Source: Pseudopithomyces maydicus (taxonomy: Eukaryota > Ascomycota > Dothideomycetes > Pleosporales > Didymosphaeriaceae). From it: 64,000 bases of DNA. Positions 11,334-22,840 of this stretch are shown here, in pieces; position 1 is the stretch's first letter, and the number at the start of each line of letters is the position of its first letter. The stretch covers positions 3,286,001 through 3,350,000 of the forward strand of contig JANTUC010000001.1 of NCBI GenBank assembly GCA_026873275.1, in the 5' to 3' direction. The notes under the pieces are model-generated. The model did no database searches and was not told where the DNA came from. It saw only the letters and a program-made list of their open reading frames with translations. The translations under genes and the position numbers were made by a program.

Positions 11334-12413
11334 AGTGGTTTCCTGCTGTTGTTTTCCTTATCTGTCTCCTTCCTCTTTTATTCGGCTTTAGGAAGATGGG
11401 AATAGGTAGGTGGTTGTTGAAAACGATAACGATGTTGATATTAAGAATGAGCAGGGGTGCGACTAGGGCCAATAGAACAGGCGTTCACGATCCTTCAGCA
11501 GGTATATTTTCTTATTCTTTAAATATAGAGGCTATTACATCTGTTATATGGCGGGAGCCGGTACAGTGAAACCGGTTAAATCGGCGACAATGTGAGAGCA
11601 CGCGAGCATGATCTGCAAGCCCCGTCGGTATGTGCACGTCATGCGATGCCGTACCGTTACTGCGTTCCCGGCCCCTGTTCATGCGTCGCGAGCCCTGGGT
11701 TTCGAAATGCTATGTCTTTGCTGTGCGACTGGTTTTGCAGAAGACATCTGTCGCGTGAGAAGGGACGGGCGAGTGGGCGTACAGGTGTCAAGGAGTTGTC
11801 ATGTTTCAGAAAATTACGCACTTTGTTTGACGGTTGTCGACATGCGCCAACATTGATATTTCTCTCCTTAAGCACTCTGTTGCCTATGAAGCCAGCTACA
11901 CATCAGATGGCTGAGCACCTACCTAGCATGGACAACTGGAGTTGCTGCTGAGATGAGGATAGGTTCTCTGGTCGATGAAGCCGAACGCTTCCATACGATA
12001 CTATGTGAGGCACTTTGTAACAACAAAGACGTCTACAGAAGCGCGACGCTACTAAATAGTGTTAAAGAGAACACACGTCACAGCACACTAGATATGTAAA
12101 CTCCACAACTTAGTAAAAGTGCGCTCATCGTACACGAACTACAGCCCAAAACGGAGATTTTAACAGTCCGGAGCGTCCTCGGCGAAACCTATTACTTAAA
12201 AGCCAGATCCCACCAACATACCATATACCTACACCCCTATGCAATATTCCGTTTAATAAATTTTCTCATCATCACCTAGGAAAAACCTCTTCTGTCAAAC
12301 CTTTATCCAATCTCCTCGGCCCCACTATAAAGCATACATATATTTGACTCTCTATCGTCAGAGCATCACCAATTCGCCAAACGCACGCATATATCCTCAC
12401 GCATCAAACCAAC
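11334..12413. other. Intergenic region between divergent genes
   Basis: No coding frame. Divergent promoters for the dehydrogenase (minus) and the UPF0303 gene (plus). The sequence becomes AT-rich after about 12000. Confidence 0.55.
12326..12331 (+). promoter_or_regulatory. Putative TATA box of the UPF0303 gene
   Basis: TATAAA 83 bp before the ATG at 12414, in an otherwise uniform leader. Position and sequence fit a fungal core promoter element; not tested. Confidence 0.4.
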
Positions 12414-12949
12414 ATGTCTACTTTCCAACCCCCGGCCGAAGCTCCCCGCACTACATCTGAAATCCTCACCCAAGAACGCGCCTCTCCCTCCCCTCTTTCA
12501 CCGCTACCACCGCCTACCGCCTCGGCACCGCCCTCTACACCCGCCTGGCCCCTTGCTCCCTCCCAACCGCCATCAACATCTCGACCGTATCCTCGCCACC
12601 ACATGTCCTCTTCCACGCCGTGACGCGTGACGGCTCTGCCCTCGACAATGACTACTGGATTGCGCGCAAGCGGAACTCAGTCATCAGGTTTGGCGCCAGC
12701 ACGTGGAGGTTGCATGTTAAGCATGAGGGGGACGAGGCGGTATTTGCGAAGAAGGTTGGGGGGGAGGCGAAGGCGGGAGAGTATGCGATCCATGGTGGCG
12801 GTGTCCCGATTTACGTGAAAGGGTGCGAGTATCCGGTAGGAGTGGTGGTGGTGAGTGGATTGAAGCAATGGGATGATCACATGGTAGTGGTTGAGGAGTT
12901 GGCGGGGCTATGCAAGGCGATGGAAGCGGAGGCGGAGGCGCAGAAGTGA
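12414..12949 (+). CDS. UPF0303 / YBR137W-like protein, with one frame break
   Basis: The N-terminus MSTFQPPAEAPRTTSEIL..QER is read in one frame. The rest (SFTATTAYRLG, INISTVSSPPHVLFHAVTRDG, DNDYWIARKRNSVIRFG, GGGVPIYVKG) is read in another, one base short. Adding one C in the CCCC run at 12490-12493 gives a continuous protein of 178 residues, almost exactly the length of yeast YBR137W. The WxxRKRNxVxRFG motif and the GGxxP segment are hallmarks of this HbpS/GlcG-like fold. The yeast protein associates with the GET tail-anchored-protein pathway. No GT-AG intron can bridge the break, because the only GT before it is in the start codon context. It is therefore either a sequence error (favoured, see findings) or a recently broken gene. 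Confidence 0.78.
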
Positions 12950-13257
12950 GATGGATGGGGGTGACTTGTGTGCTTTTAAGGAGGGTTTGAGGGAAGAAGA
13001 GGTGCAAGAGGTGGGTGCATCAGTACGAATAGACGGACTTCGATTAATGGAATGCCATTGATGCTTTTCGAGGGTGAAGTTAATTACCCACGATGACAAT
13101 AGAGTGCGTCTGTGGCTTGTGTATTTCAGAGAATGGGATGCGCACAGCTAGTACCGGTCTGACTGTTACGCCCGGCTCAGGCATTCAAATAAAGGCCTAC
13201 CAGGCAGCCGTCCTGTCAGCCTTTCATCACTCTTCACGAACACTCTACCTTTTCAAA
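12950..13257. other. Short intergenic region
   Basis: 308 bp without coding signal; 3' end of the UPF0303 gene and promoter of the next gene. Confidence 0.5.
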
Positions 13258-14600
13258 ATGGTAAAGAAATCGAGCTTCAAATTTGCTCGACGCAAAAAAT
13301 CCAGTGCTCCAAAGCGAAAGGTGGACTTCGTCGCGGAGTAAGGCTTCATTTGCAAACACTGATGTACATGTATGCTAATCGAGACAGGACCAATTCGAGC
13401 ATTGCTCGGGTGAAAAGAGATCTTGAACATATCCGTACTAAAATCGACGAGGAATGGAGTCAAATAGGCGACATAAATCACACAAGTCCAGGTCCCACTA
13501 CCTCCAGCCCGCAACTCAACCAAGACCTAGAAGGAGGCCATTTGGAAGCAATACGCAAATATACCCGTAAAGCAGAAACGCTAGAGAGCCATCTGGAAGA
13601 GCTCAAGCGCTCTTCGGGTATGGGGTTTGAAAAAAGCTACATACGCGCCGCTTCGAAGTGTCGATCGTTATGCAGTGCTATGCAAGCCAGACTACCGCGG
13701 GAACTGAGGAATATGGTGTACCAAGCTGTGCTCATTAACCCACAATCCGGTATGCCTATTTACACAGTGGGCGATGACCGAGATTACCTTGTCACTCAAA
13801 GCAAAAAGGATGTCTCATCCTGTGTTCACCCTGATCCTCGAAAAGAAGGCCGCTGGTTCAATAAAGACTTCGTGGGATTAGCTACGCTACCAGAGATTAT
13901 TGAGGTATGGTGGGAGAAATCTACCTTCATAATTACAAGTTTGAGGCAAGAAGAAACGCACGGCTTTCTCACAAGCGACTTGTGGGGGGTTGGTGTTTTA
14001 GGCTGCTCGCACATCAGACAGGTCGTGATCAACATTCTACATATTCCCTATGGAAAAACAGAACTGGACAACCCATTTCGCCGACTAGATTTGAAACCAC
14101 TGTCCCACCAGATTCATCAGTCAAAATTAAAATCGAAACCCAACGTCGGTCCGGAAGACGCAAGCGATGTAGGGTCCTCGCAAAGTTCAAGATACTGGAC
14201 CGGCAACGTTCGGATAAGCTATGTATTGGAAGAAGATGTACACATGCATTTCAACGATGCCTCTGAACTTTCAACTCTTTTCGCGGAAGGTGCGCCTAAA
14301 ATGCTCAGAAAGCTAGCGGAAATTGTTAAGATCACGAGAGGGATAGAATTAGTATGCTGTTTTAGCAAAGAACCTTGGAATCACTGTGTCATTCAGGTCG
14401 GGGAAAGGCATCTTGGGATCACAAATGAGGATTGCCAGCAGGAGCTCAAACTTTCACCGATAGGCGTGCTCAACTCCATAAGAAATGTCTTATTAACGCC
14501 CCACATAAACAGATGGATATGCGGCAAGCCCAATCCATATTATAGAGGTCCTTGGGGCCGGGTAAGAAGATTGTTGGAGGATCTGGGAATCCGAAAGTGA
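13258..14600 (+). CDS. Orphan protein with basic N-terminus and F-box-like motif
   Basis: Exons 13258-13337 and 13388-14600 (50-nt intron, GTAAGG...CAG) give 430 residues. The N-terminus MVKKSSFKFARRKKSS and APKRKV is strongly basic, with a classical nuclear-localisation look. Residues about 35-110 are predicted coiled coil (SIARVKRDLEHIRTKIDEEW; AETLESHLEELKRSS). RLPRELRNMVYQAVL matches the short F-box-like/2EXR-type motif that opens many expanded Pezizomycotina protein families. The rest has no domain I can name. Function unknown; an adaptor role is possible only by analogy. Confidence 0.72.
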
Positions 14601-14805
14601 TAACGGCCATTTCAATCGTTTCTCAGGATATATTTACGTATGCTATCTACCGTTGACTAAACCCTCATGTTCAACGTTCCCCGACGTGGTCTAGTGCACC
14701 CCACTTTCTGCCACTGTCTTATCGTCTTATACGCTCCACATCGGCCTGTTGGCATCATTTAATGACACGTTCGCATCTGAACTTTCTCCCAAGGCTTTCT
14801 ACATC

Positions 14806-16917
14806 ATGGTAAATATAGACAGCTTACCGGCACTCACGCACTCACGGGTCATTCAGTCTACCGACCCAAAATCATCACCGCCTGGATTCAACATATTTGA
14901 AGCGAGCATTGCACAACACAGTGAAGCTCTTGGATTGGGTCGGATAACCAGTGTTGATCTAGCAGTTGCATATCTTGCTCGTATCGCTGCCTACGACATT
15001 CGCGACGGACTCAATGCCTTCACTGTCTTCAATCCAAACGTGTTCGAAGAAGCCGCCGCATCAGACGCAAGACGCTCAGCAGGCCTCTCATTGGGTCCAC
15101 TCGATGGAATTCCGTATACTATCAAAGACAGCTACAAGGTCGAAGGCCTTACCGTTACGAATGGATCGCCTGCGCTAAAGGGACTGCGCTCGAACCATGA
15201 CTCAGCAATCGCAAAACAACTAAGAGATGCTGGCGCTGTATTGATTGGGAAGACTAATATGCCACCTATGGCGGCAGGAGGTATGCAACGCGGCATGTAT
15301 GGTCGTTCAGAGAGCCCCTATAACAGGAAATACCTCCCAGCAGCCTTCTCATCTGGATCATCGAGCGGCGCTGCGGTTTCAGTAGCTACGAGCATGGCTG
15401 TATTCGGCATAGGCTCTGAAACAGTGTCTTCTGGTCGTTCGCCGGCCAGCAATAACGCCTTGGTGGCGTACACTCCTAGCAAAGGCGTGCTTTCGTGTCG
15501 GGGACTCTGGCCCTTATACGTCACGTGCGATGTCCCGGTACCATTCGCAAGATCACTTGATGATATGCTCATTATTCTCGATGTCATCGGAACGCCAGAT
15601 CAGGAGATCCAGGGAGACTTCTACAGAGAACAAAATATTGTATCATTACCCATACCAGAAAAGCTTGACTACCCTAGCTTGGCACAACCTGATTCCCTTC
15701 GGGGTAAACGAATCGGAGTGCCAAAGATGTATGTCGGTGGGAAGGACTCTGATCCGCACTCCAAATCCACCACGGTCAGTGATGAAGTCATTGGAGTATG
15801 GAAGAAAGCTGCGGCACAACTTGAAGCTCTAGGCGCTGAGATTATTTACACCGACTTTCCTTTGGTCACGAACTACGAAAACGACTCTGAATCTGGACTG
15901 ACAAATAACGTTCAAGGCCAACCATCCGACTGGAATCTGGTCGAACGCAGCACGCTCATTGCAAAAGCCTGGTCAGATTTCCTAGCGCAGAACGATGACC
16001 CAAAAATCAAGACCCTAGCAGACGTAGACCCACTCTTACTGTTTCCAAAACCAGAAAAATACCTTCCAGACACATGGTTAGAAGTGCGAAACTGGGTCCA
16101 CTACGCTGCGCTTCCAGACTTTGAAGCGCGGCTCAAAGACGTTAACATCACAGCCTTCCCTGGAATGGAACAGGTGCTGCCTGCGCTCGAGGCGCAACGC
16201 AAGCGGGACTTAGAAGATTGGATGAACGAGCTGGGATTAGATTGCATGGCGTTTCCTTCCCAAGGCGACGTCGGGCTTGCGGATTTGGAGTTCAATCTGG
16301 AAAGTGCCCGGCAGAGTCTCCAGAACGGCGTGAAATATGCCAATGGCAACCGCGCACTTAGGCATCTGGGCGTGCCTACCGTGAGCGTACCCATGGGTTT
16401 GCTAAGTGGTAAGCAGATGCCCGTTAATTTGACGTTCGCGGGCAAGGCGTATGAAGACGGGAAGTTGTTGGCATTTGCGTATGCGTTTGAGAGCGGGACC
16501 AAAGCACGGACTGCACCACCATTGACGCCGCCACTAGCAACCGATGTGATAGCAGAGTCTGTGATCAAAGTGCCACAGGAAAGTTGGGTATCACTGGAGC
16601 TGACGGCAGGCGTGAAGAAAGTTCTGGACAGCGAGGGCCCCAGCTTACACGTGTGGGGAACAGTTGAATCAAGCAAAAGCACTGCCGATACGTTGACAAT
16701 AGAGGTGTGGGTGGGCGGTATCAAACGGGCCGCGAAAGCGTTAAGCGGTGACGGGCAATGGGAGATTGATATTGGGTGCAAAGGGCTTACCATGACGTCG
16801 GATGCAGAAGTCCTAGGATGGGACCTCAAACCGCTAACGCCTCGTCCTACAATGGTACTCGTAGTTGTGAAAGCAGCTAATGCACGGGCCAAAGCAAAGT
16901 TACTATGGGTAGAATAA
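14806..16917 (+). CDS. Amidase signature-family hydrolase with C-terminal extension
   Basis: A single exon; the first ATG at 14806 gives 703 residues. The Ser-cisSer-Lys triad is visible: Lys107 in GIPYTIKDSYKV, the cis-Ser around 186 in GSSSGAAVSV, and the nucleophile around Ser209 in GSETVSSGRSPASNN. This ETVSSGRSPASNN variant is the form seen in a fungal allophanate-hydrolase-like/glutamyl-tRNA-amidase-like subgroup. It should hydrolyse a C-N amide bond; the substrate cannot be read from sequence. After the amidase domain (to about residue 570) comes an extension of ~130 residues (from ESWVSLELTAGVKKVL) with beta-strand character and no recognised family. There is no signal peptide, so it is likely cytosolic. 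An in-frame TTG at 14749 is unlikely to be the start. Confidence 0.9.
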   Translation: MVNIDSLPALTHSRVIQSTDPKSSPPGFNIFEASIAQHSEALGLGRITSVDLAVAYLARIAAYDIRDGLNAFTVFNPNVFEEAAASDARRSAGLSLGPLDGIPYTIKDSYKVEGLTVTNGSPALKGLRSNHDSAIAKQLRDAGAVLIGKTNMPPMAAGGMQRGMYGRSESPYNRKYLPAAFSSGSSSGAAVSVATSMAVFGIGSETVSSGRSPASNNALVAYTPSKGVLSCRGLWPLYVTCDVPVPFARSLDDMLIILDVIGTPDQEIQGDFYREQNIVSLPIPEKLDYPSLAQPDSLRGKRIGVPKMYVGGKDSDPHSKSTTVSDEVIGVWKKAAAQLEALGAEIIYTDFPLVTNYENDSESGLTNNVQGQPSDWNLVERSTLIAKAWSDFLAQNDDPKIKTLADVDPLLLFPKPEKYLPDTWLEVRNWVHYAALPDFEARLKDVNITAFPGMEQVLPALEAQRKRDLEDWMNELGLDCMAFPSQGDVGLADLEFNLESARQSLQNGVKYANGNRALRHLGVPTVSVPMGLLSGKQMPVNLTFAGKAYEDGKLLAFAYAFESGTKARTAPPLTPPLATDVIAESVIKVPQESWVSLELTAGVKKVLDSEGPSLHVWGTVESSKSTADTLTIEVWVGGIKRAAKALSGDGQWEIDIGCKGLTMTSDAEVLGWDLKPLTPRPTMVLVVVKAANARAKAKLLWVE

Positions 16918-17944
16918 ATTAAGGTTTGGGCACTTCACATTCCTGTGCGATGCGCACAAATGTTGGGATCATATGATTTGAGCGTGTCACCCCACGCCGA
17001 GCCTGTCAAAGATCTAGACTTCTATAGTGCGGAATGATGACTCTGAAGTCATCGAAGCATTGTCGTTTGGTGCCACGTTACGATACATATGTAGACCCAG
17101 AATATCAATATATATAACGAGTGCGTATGGATCGCTATCTCATTCCGATCTCAATACAAAGAACTGAATCACTATCAAGCTAGAAGTTTTCAGATACACG
17201 TAAAGCCATACCCTGCAGGAGGCGGGTTCATGTCTCGATTGCAAACGGCAGCGGCAGCGGCACAGCCCGGTTGCGGCACCATGAAAATGAAACTGTGTAA
17301 ACGAAGCGGGGAAATTTAAATTACCGCCTTGCACGGTATCTATGCATAGGTATTAGGAATTCATCGTGCAAATATTGAATCTCTCATGGACGCTGAGAAC
17401 GTAAAATTTTGGCCGAGAACGTCCTAATACTCAGAGCAAGCCATACCAAATGCAAGCTTCCGTGGTGTTTGCAGTTCAGCGCCAAGAAGGAACTTGAGAA
17501 TAAGCATCTCGTCAAGCATCTCGTATAGGCACGATCAGCATTGCTTAAATATTTCCGTGTATGCAGGCAACCCCAGAAAATGTAGTTCAAATGCGTTATG
17601 TGACTAAGGTGGAGGTGCAAAGACCCCACTATCACACCAGGATATTGGGACATCACACCAACGCTAGTCACCTTAGGTAGGAACAAGATCGAGGTTTACC
17701 GATTGCCAGGATCGTTTGCAGGAACAAACGTGGGGAGGTAACTGTACTGTCCTTGTTAGGCAGCCACAGCCGTTGGCTGGTCACCACCTTCGATGAGCAC
17801 TGTCCACTTCGACGGCATCTCGAAACTCTGGTCAATATATTTCACACCGCTAAACACGGACCTCCTTTGGTTCAAGTTCCCCTCGAAACTTATATGGTCT
17901 CTCGCGCCCGGGCTACCGTTGGCTGACCGTGCAGTCTCAAAATC
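16918..17944. other. Intergenic region, no gene seen
   Basis: About 1 kb, AT-rich near 17090-17120 and 17300-17370. Frames present are short and featureless. It contains the promoter of the DOMON/b561 gene. Confidence 0.5.
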
Positions 17945-19245
17945 ATGTTCTGGTTACCTCTGTTTGCTATCACTGCGGCTTTCGGTATGTGACTTGCCTT
18001 GTTTACCTTCTGTTCAACAGGTTACTGACTGCTTTTAGAGCGCTCTGTATCTGCGCTCAATACGACGCGATGCCCGCGTCCGGAGCTCTGCTTCAGCCTC
18101 GAGATCTCCGACGAGACCCTCACGGCAGCTACCGGCGACATCTTCGTTGGGATCAGTGGACCGAATGATTTCGGCGCCATTTATCTCAGGCATAGACAAT
18201 CTGAGGTTGGAGTTGACTTGTTCTACCTGTGGACTGAAGGATACGACTATGTCAAAGCGTTTTACCGCAGCGTTACGCATGAAACATATGACACGATAAT
18301 GCACAACATAAAATATCCGGAAGAAATTAGCCAGGATGACAGCAAGATGACAGCCAAAATCCGATGTACTTATCATGTACAGCATAGCTGATGTCACCGC
18401 TAACAACACCAGGTCAAACTTGTGATACGAAAAGCGGCGGCTACTTGGATCTGACCCGCTCAATCGACTCCTGGACATGGGAATATGAAGCACGCGACAA
18501 GCCCATCTCCGGTATTTTCACGTTCGTCATTCCACCCACCGACGCTCCTCAATCCAAGCCATTACTACTGACCCAACCGGGAAATCGTGCGGAGTTAGGT
18601 GTCCGTGCTATTTCCCCTCGGGGCCCGCCCCCACGCGTCGTTCACATGGCCATAGCTCACGGCTTCTTCGCATGCCTAGCCTGGGCTTTCATCTTCCCCC
18701 TTGGCGGCATTCTCATCCGCATTTGCTCTTTCCGAAAGCTCTTGTGGGTGCATGCCTTGCTCCAGATCTTCGGCTTATGTCTATACACCGTCGCTGTTGG
18801 CCTGGGCATCGAGTCTGGAATCAGCCCGCGACACTGGTGGATCAAGGACAAGCATGCCATCATTGGATTGGTCATCTATGGCATGTTTCTCTTGCAGAGT
18901 GTGAGTGGATACATTCACCATCTGATGTTCAAGAAGTATATCTCTAGGACATTGTGGAGCCATATGCATCTGTGGACTGGTAGGTTGTGCATTACTTTGG
19001 GGATGATCAACGCGGGGTTCGGGTTCCAGCTGAGACATCAGGGGTATGGTAGCTGGAAGGTTGTTCTATATACGGTTTGCGCGGTGTTGGTATGGGTCGC
19101 GTATGCAGCAAGTGCCGTGGTTGGTGAGTGGCGTAGGAAGCAGCGGACTAAGCGGGAGGCTTTGGTGTTGGGAGAAGGCGAGTCACCTAGGTTATCCTCT
19201 ACGATGGCTACACCGGTGATTGTTGAGATGCTGAAAGTGGGATGA
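17945..19245 (+). CDS. DOMON-cytochrome b561 membrane oxidoreductase-like protein
   Basis: Exons 17945-17984, 18039-18365 and 18413-19245 (introns of 54 and 47 nt, the second with a CTAAC branch) give 399 residues. The N-terminus MFWLPLFAITAAF is a likely signal peptide. A divergent DOMON-like domain follows (ELCFSLEISDETLTAATGDI; RSIDSWTWEY). Then come five hydrophobic helices with b561 histidines: VVHMAIAHGFFACLAW, LWVHALLQIFGLCLY, DKHAIIGLVIYGMFL, SHMHLWTGRLCITLGMINAG and VVLYTVCAVLVWVAYA. The tail is basic and cytoplasmic. Fungal proteins of this class are related to the cytochrome domain of cellobiose dehydrogenase and to ferric reductases; they pass electrons across the plasma or vacuolar membrane. 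The heme-ligand methionine of a typical DOMON is not obvious, so redox activity of that domain is uncertain. Confidence 0.83.
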
Positions 19246-20060
19246 GGCTAAAGTCGTGTGAAGAGCGAGCGTGCTTGGTAAGACTTGCTTTGCGCACTAC
19301 CTGGTTTTACACGACTCTTAGATGGTGTACTACATAGCCAAACGCCATGGAATTAACCTTCATTTGGGGGTATTTTGTAATGATCAGTGATTCAATCCCA
19401 TCAGTCATGAGTACAAGATTTTCCGAGGAAATTTCTGTTTTCGAGGGTGATACTCCATTCGCGCAGGATTGATATGGGTCCGTTTCGATTGTGCTATCCT
19501 GCTAAAGAAGTTTTCTTCTTCTCTCTGAACTTTTGGTCTTGAAGAATCCACGTTGCTCCTTGATATAAGCAAGGAATTTTTAAATTGCGTAGGCTCTTTA
19601 CAAGATCACTCGCTAACTAACTATGTCTGGTTTTGGTTTTCAATTGACGTCGTAAGGACTTGTACAGGTCATGCCGACTCCAGTCAAAGGCAAACCAGAC
19701 GCAACGAATAAATATGTCTGGTATCGGATTCGTGTCTAGAACACAAGACAAATAAATTAATATTGAGACTCATTCTTCTGAAGGCAGGAACATATGTAGA
19801 TGTCAATTCAAACGACAATTTAATATAATTGAGCAAAACATCATGAGTGATATCAAGCCTACGCCAGAGCGGAATTGAAAAGAATTTCGTGTTGACAGGA
19901 TTATTTTTCTAAGTGATCAGACCAACGCCGTCTTGAGCTGTACATTAAGTGGTGCCCGGGAAATACTCAAAGCAAGAGAAGTCATTTAGAGCTGTGAAAA
20001 AAGTGCGAACAGTATAAACATGAAGCCTAAGCTTCGTATATAACCAACAAGAGATTTCTC
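19246..20060. other. Intergenic region between convergent genes
   Basis: AT-rich, no coding frame; holds the 3' ends of the b561 gene and the F-box gene. Confidence 0.55.
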
Positions 20061-21641
20061 TCAGACAGAACTAGGAAAACACTTCTTCCTAAAATCAAAC
20101 TTCATACCCTGATCTTTGCATAATTTTTGCAACGCAATCCTCTGTGCAGGACAGGACAAATACTGGAACTCCGAGCTAGACCAACCCCGCCTCCTGAAAT
20201 CCACAATCATCTCAGATAGACGCGGCGTCGCTGATTTCCACCCAGGCTCTGAATCCACCGTCCAATTCACCTCGTACTTTTTCCTCTCTTCATTAAACCA
20301 TTCCTTGTGTTTCTTATCTCCCGTCAAGAACTTTCGAAGTATCTGCAGTACCTCGAGGTCACTCCAGTTGAATGTTTCGAACTCCCAAAGGTCGTCGAGG
20401 AGAGTGAAGCGCTCGAGATTCGGAGGGAGTATTTCTGACAGTGCAGTATCACGAGTTTCTTGCTCTTGGCCGTAGAGCACGGCGAGGGAAGTTTCGAGGG
20501 TGAGGAGGGCAGGGAATTCTCGCAGTGAGCCGAGCGCGCCGATGCAGGCCATGGTTAATTCGATTCCGAAGGGTGACACGTTAACGCCTCCGAAGTAATC
20601 ATCAGGATCATGGAAAATCTCCCATTTGACGGATAGATGTTTTATCGTTGTGCGTATGTGATCTAGGGCTTTCCTAAGCGTATCGAGAGACAATGGCGCT
20701 TGGCTTGCAGGTATAAACAGATCGTAATCCAACGATTGGAGGTTGGGTGTGGTAGAAAGCAGCAAATCCAGTGTTTCTGGAAGAGCGGGAGAGCGTCGTA
20801 GTTGTAATTTTGTCAGGGTAGAAGCTACTGGTACTTGTGGGAATGGCCAGACTGTGTGCTTAAGAGTGACATCTTGACTATCCTCAATATTGTTTATGTT
20901 GGGGAAGAAAACCAGGTCTAGAGTTTTCACAGCTGGTAGGTAAAACATCTTGAGGAACGTATTTGGTTGGACCGGTAAATCTACAGCGTATCTCTCGTTT
21001 ACGGGAGGAAGGCGAGTGTGGTAGTAGTTGGGCGTATGGGACACCGTTACATGGTTCAAGTTGCTGAACCATGCCTGCTTTCCCCACGGACCAACTACCC
21101 GAGATATTGTGCTCCTGAACATGGAAGACAGACGGTAGGTATGCATGAAGAAGTGAACATCTACGTGTAGTGATCTGATACGCGTGCAGTGCCGAATCAA
21201 CACCGCGATGGCAGCATTAAGATTGCCTTCCCGCGTTGTCGGATCGTCGCATTCGAACTTTCCTTCGCATGGACAAACTTGCAAAGCTTTCTCAAAAATC
21301 TCCCAATCTTCTGTTGGAATCCGATGCGTGTGACACGGGAGAAGAACATCGCCTTCGAAGCCGGGTTCCTGGTAGCCACGATAGTTGATGGCCTTTAAAG
21401 TCAAAGTTTGGATGCTTCTCTGAAAGTGGATGTTATTATAAATACTCCGAAGCAGTGCCGTAATGGGCGGACCATCTTTCGAATTGGCGTCCCACGTGAA
21501 GTCGATATTGCGGAACATGGCGGGCAAGGCCACCGCGCGGATGCTTTTACATGTTTTAGAGAGGCTGATTAGATCATGAAACGTAGTTTCAAGGACGATC
21601 GATTCTTTGATTTCAACAGGAAGCTCTTCGAAAGACGCCAT
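20061..21641 (-). CDS. F-box domain protein
   Basis: A single-exon 526-residue protein. The N-terminus FEELPVEIKESIVLETTFHD followed by LISLSKTCKSIRAVALPAMF is an F-box (LP.E....I......DL..LS..C). The remainder is a leucine-rich, LRR-like region without a regular repeat (TLTKLQLRRSPALPETLDLL; PNLQSLDYDLF). F-box proteins join SCF ubiquitin ligases and recruit a target; the target is unknown. Such genes form large, fast-evolving families in Pezizomycotina, so there is no one-to-one name. Confidence 0.85.
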   Translation of the reverse strand: MASFEELPVEIKESIVLETTFHDLISLSKTCKSIRAVALPAMFRNIDFTWDANSKDGPPITALLRSIYNNIHFQRSIQTLTLKAINYRGYQEPGFEGDVLLPCHTHRIPTEDWEIFEKALQVCPCEGKFECDDPTTREGNLNAAIAVLIRHCTRIRSLHVDVHFFMHTYRLSSMFRSTISRVVGPWGKQAWFSNLNHVTVSHTPNYYHTRLPPVNERYAVDLPVQPNTFLKMFYLPAVKTLDLVFFPNINNIEDSQDVTLKHTVWPFPQVPVASTLTKLQLRRSPALPETLDLLLSTTPNLQSLDYDLFIPASQAPLSLDTLRKALDHIRTTIKHLSVKWEIFHDPDDYFGGVNVSPFGIELTMACIGALGSLREFPALLTLETSLAVLYGQEQETRDTALSEILPPNLERFTLLDDLWEFETFNWSDLEVLQILRKFLTGDKKHKEWFNEERKKYEVNWTVDSEPGWKSATPRLSEMIVDFRRRGWSSSEFQYLSCPAQRIALQKLCKDQGMKFDFRKKCFPSSV

Positions 21642-22840
21642 CTTTTATCGACTATATTTCCATGCCACCTGCTGTGGACAGTCTGCTATTGGTGCTGAGA
21701 TCCTAGAAATGCAGTCTCGCGGCGTTGCTGTGTGTCTGATGAACCAGACGTTGACGGATGCCAGAGTACTCCTAAATGAACGAGAATTGAGGCTTTCATT
21801 GGGAAGTTCGATCGGCAAAATACGATTGATGCATGTTAAGATCCGCCGACCTCTGTTGAAAAGAAGTCATCGCATTTTCACCCAGGAATGCCACATATAA
21901 GCAACCAAATATCCACCACTCAGATAATCGGATTAATCGGATTTGGTCCTAACACCGATTTGTCCAGCTACCGCCGAGTCTAGTCGCATCAGGCGACAGC
22001 TCATGTAGGCATGTTGGGGCGGAAACTACAAGCTAATCTAGAGCAGTTAGACTATGGATTCCAAGCACCCGGTTCATACGAGGTGCTTTTGGCGTTTTTG
22101 AACTCCTCTTAGCAGCTGCACTATACTGAAAATTATATAAAACGAGCATGATGAGCTGATGTATTTTGAAAAACGAGTTGATCTTAGCTGTTTGGGCATA
22201 AAGATATGGCATTTTCAGATCACAAAATTGACATTGAATACCTAATATGCAGGGTACAATCCGTTATCTTACCGTCTGACTATTGGTACACGGCAAAACA
22301 TTGCTGCGGGTGAATGATTATGGACATTTGCAAGAATCAGGCAAGCTTCAGGCTCGCCCGATAAGGGCGTTGACCGCACCCATGGGAACTTGTCGCATCC
22401 TCGTCGTATGTATTCTGCACAGCCTCTTTTCTGCCCCAGTCAGTGTATGAAACAGCCACCCTTGGTCGTTCTACCCCCTTCTCGCACGATAATTCTGGCA
22501 TTGTACGCTACCCGTAGATTCAACGAAGACCGTGATGCATGAGGTCAGATTCTTAATCGGACCATGCGAATTAAAGATCAGTGAGTGTGATGGAGGATCT
22601 GCCAAGCTGCCAAGCTGGCAGTTCTCAAACCCATCGCCCTGTCCGGTCAATGACCGTGGTCCATGCCAAGATCGTTCGTAAGGCTGCATCACGAGGCAGG
22701 TAATTGCACAGCCTGCATTTTGTGTATGTTAAATGGCGCTACTTTCCGCGCTCCTTGCACATCTTCTAGTGTCCACCATTTTACCGATTCTACTGTAATA
22801 TTTGATGGGCCAATCCTACCCCCTCTAATAAATAGGTGCT
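21642..22840. other. Intergenic region between divergent genes
   Basis: About 1.2 kb with no convincing gene, AT-rich around 21900-22260. Holds divergent promoters for the F-box gene and the large membrane protein. Confidence 0.5.

Noticed and set aside
16101..16892. A 263-codon minus-strand frame antisense to the amidase
   Set aside because: It overlaps a well-supported amidase and has no domain.
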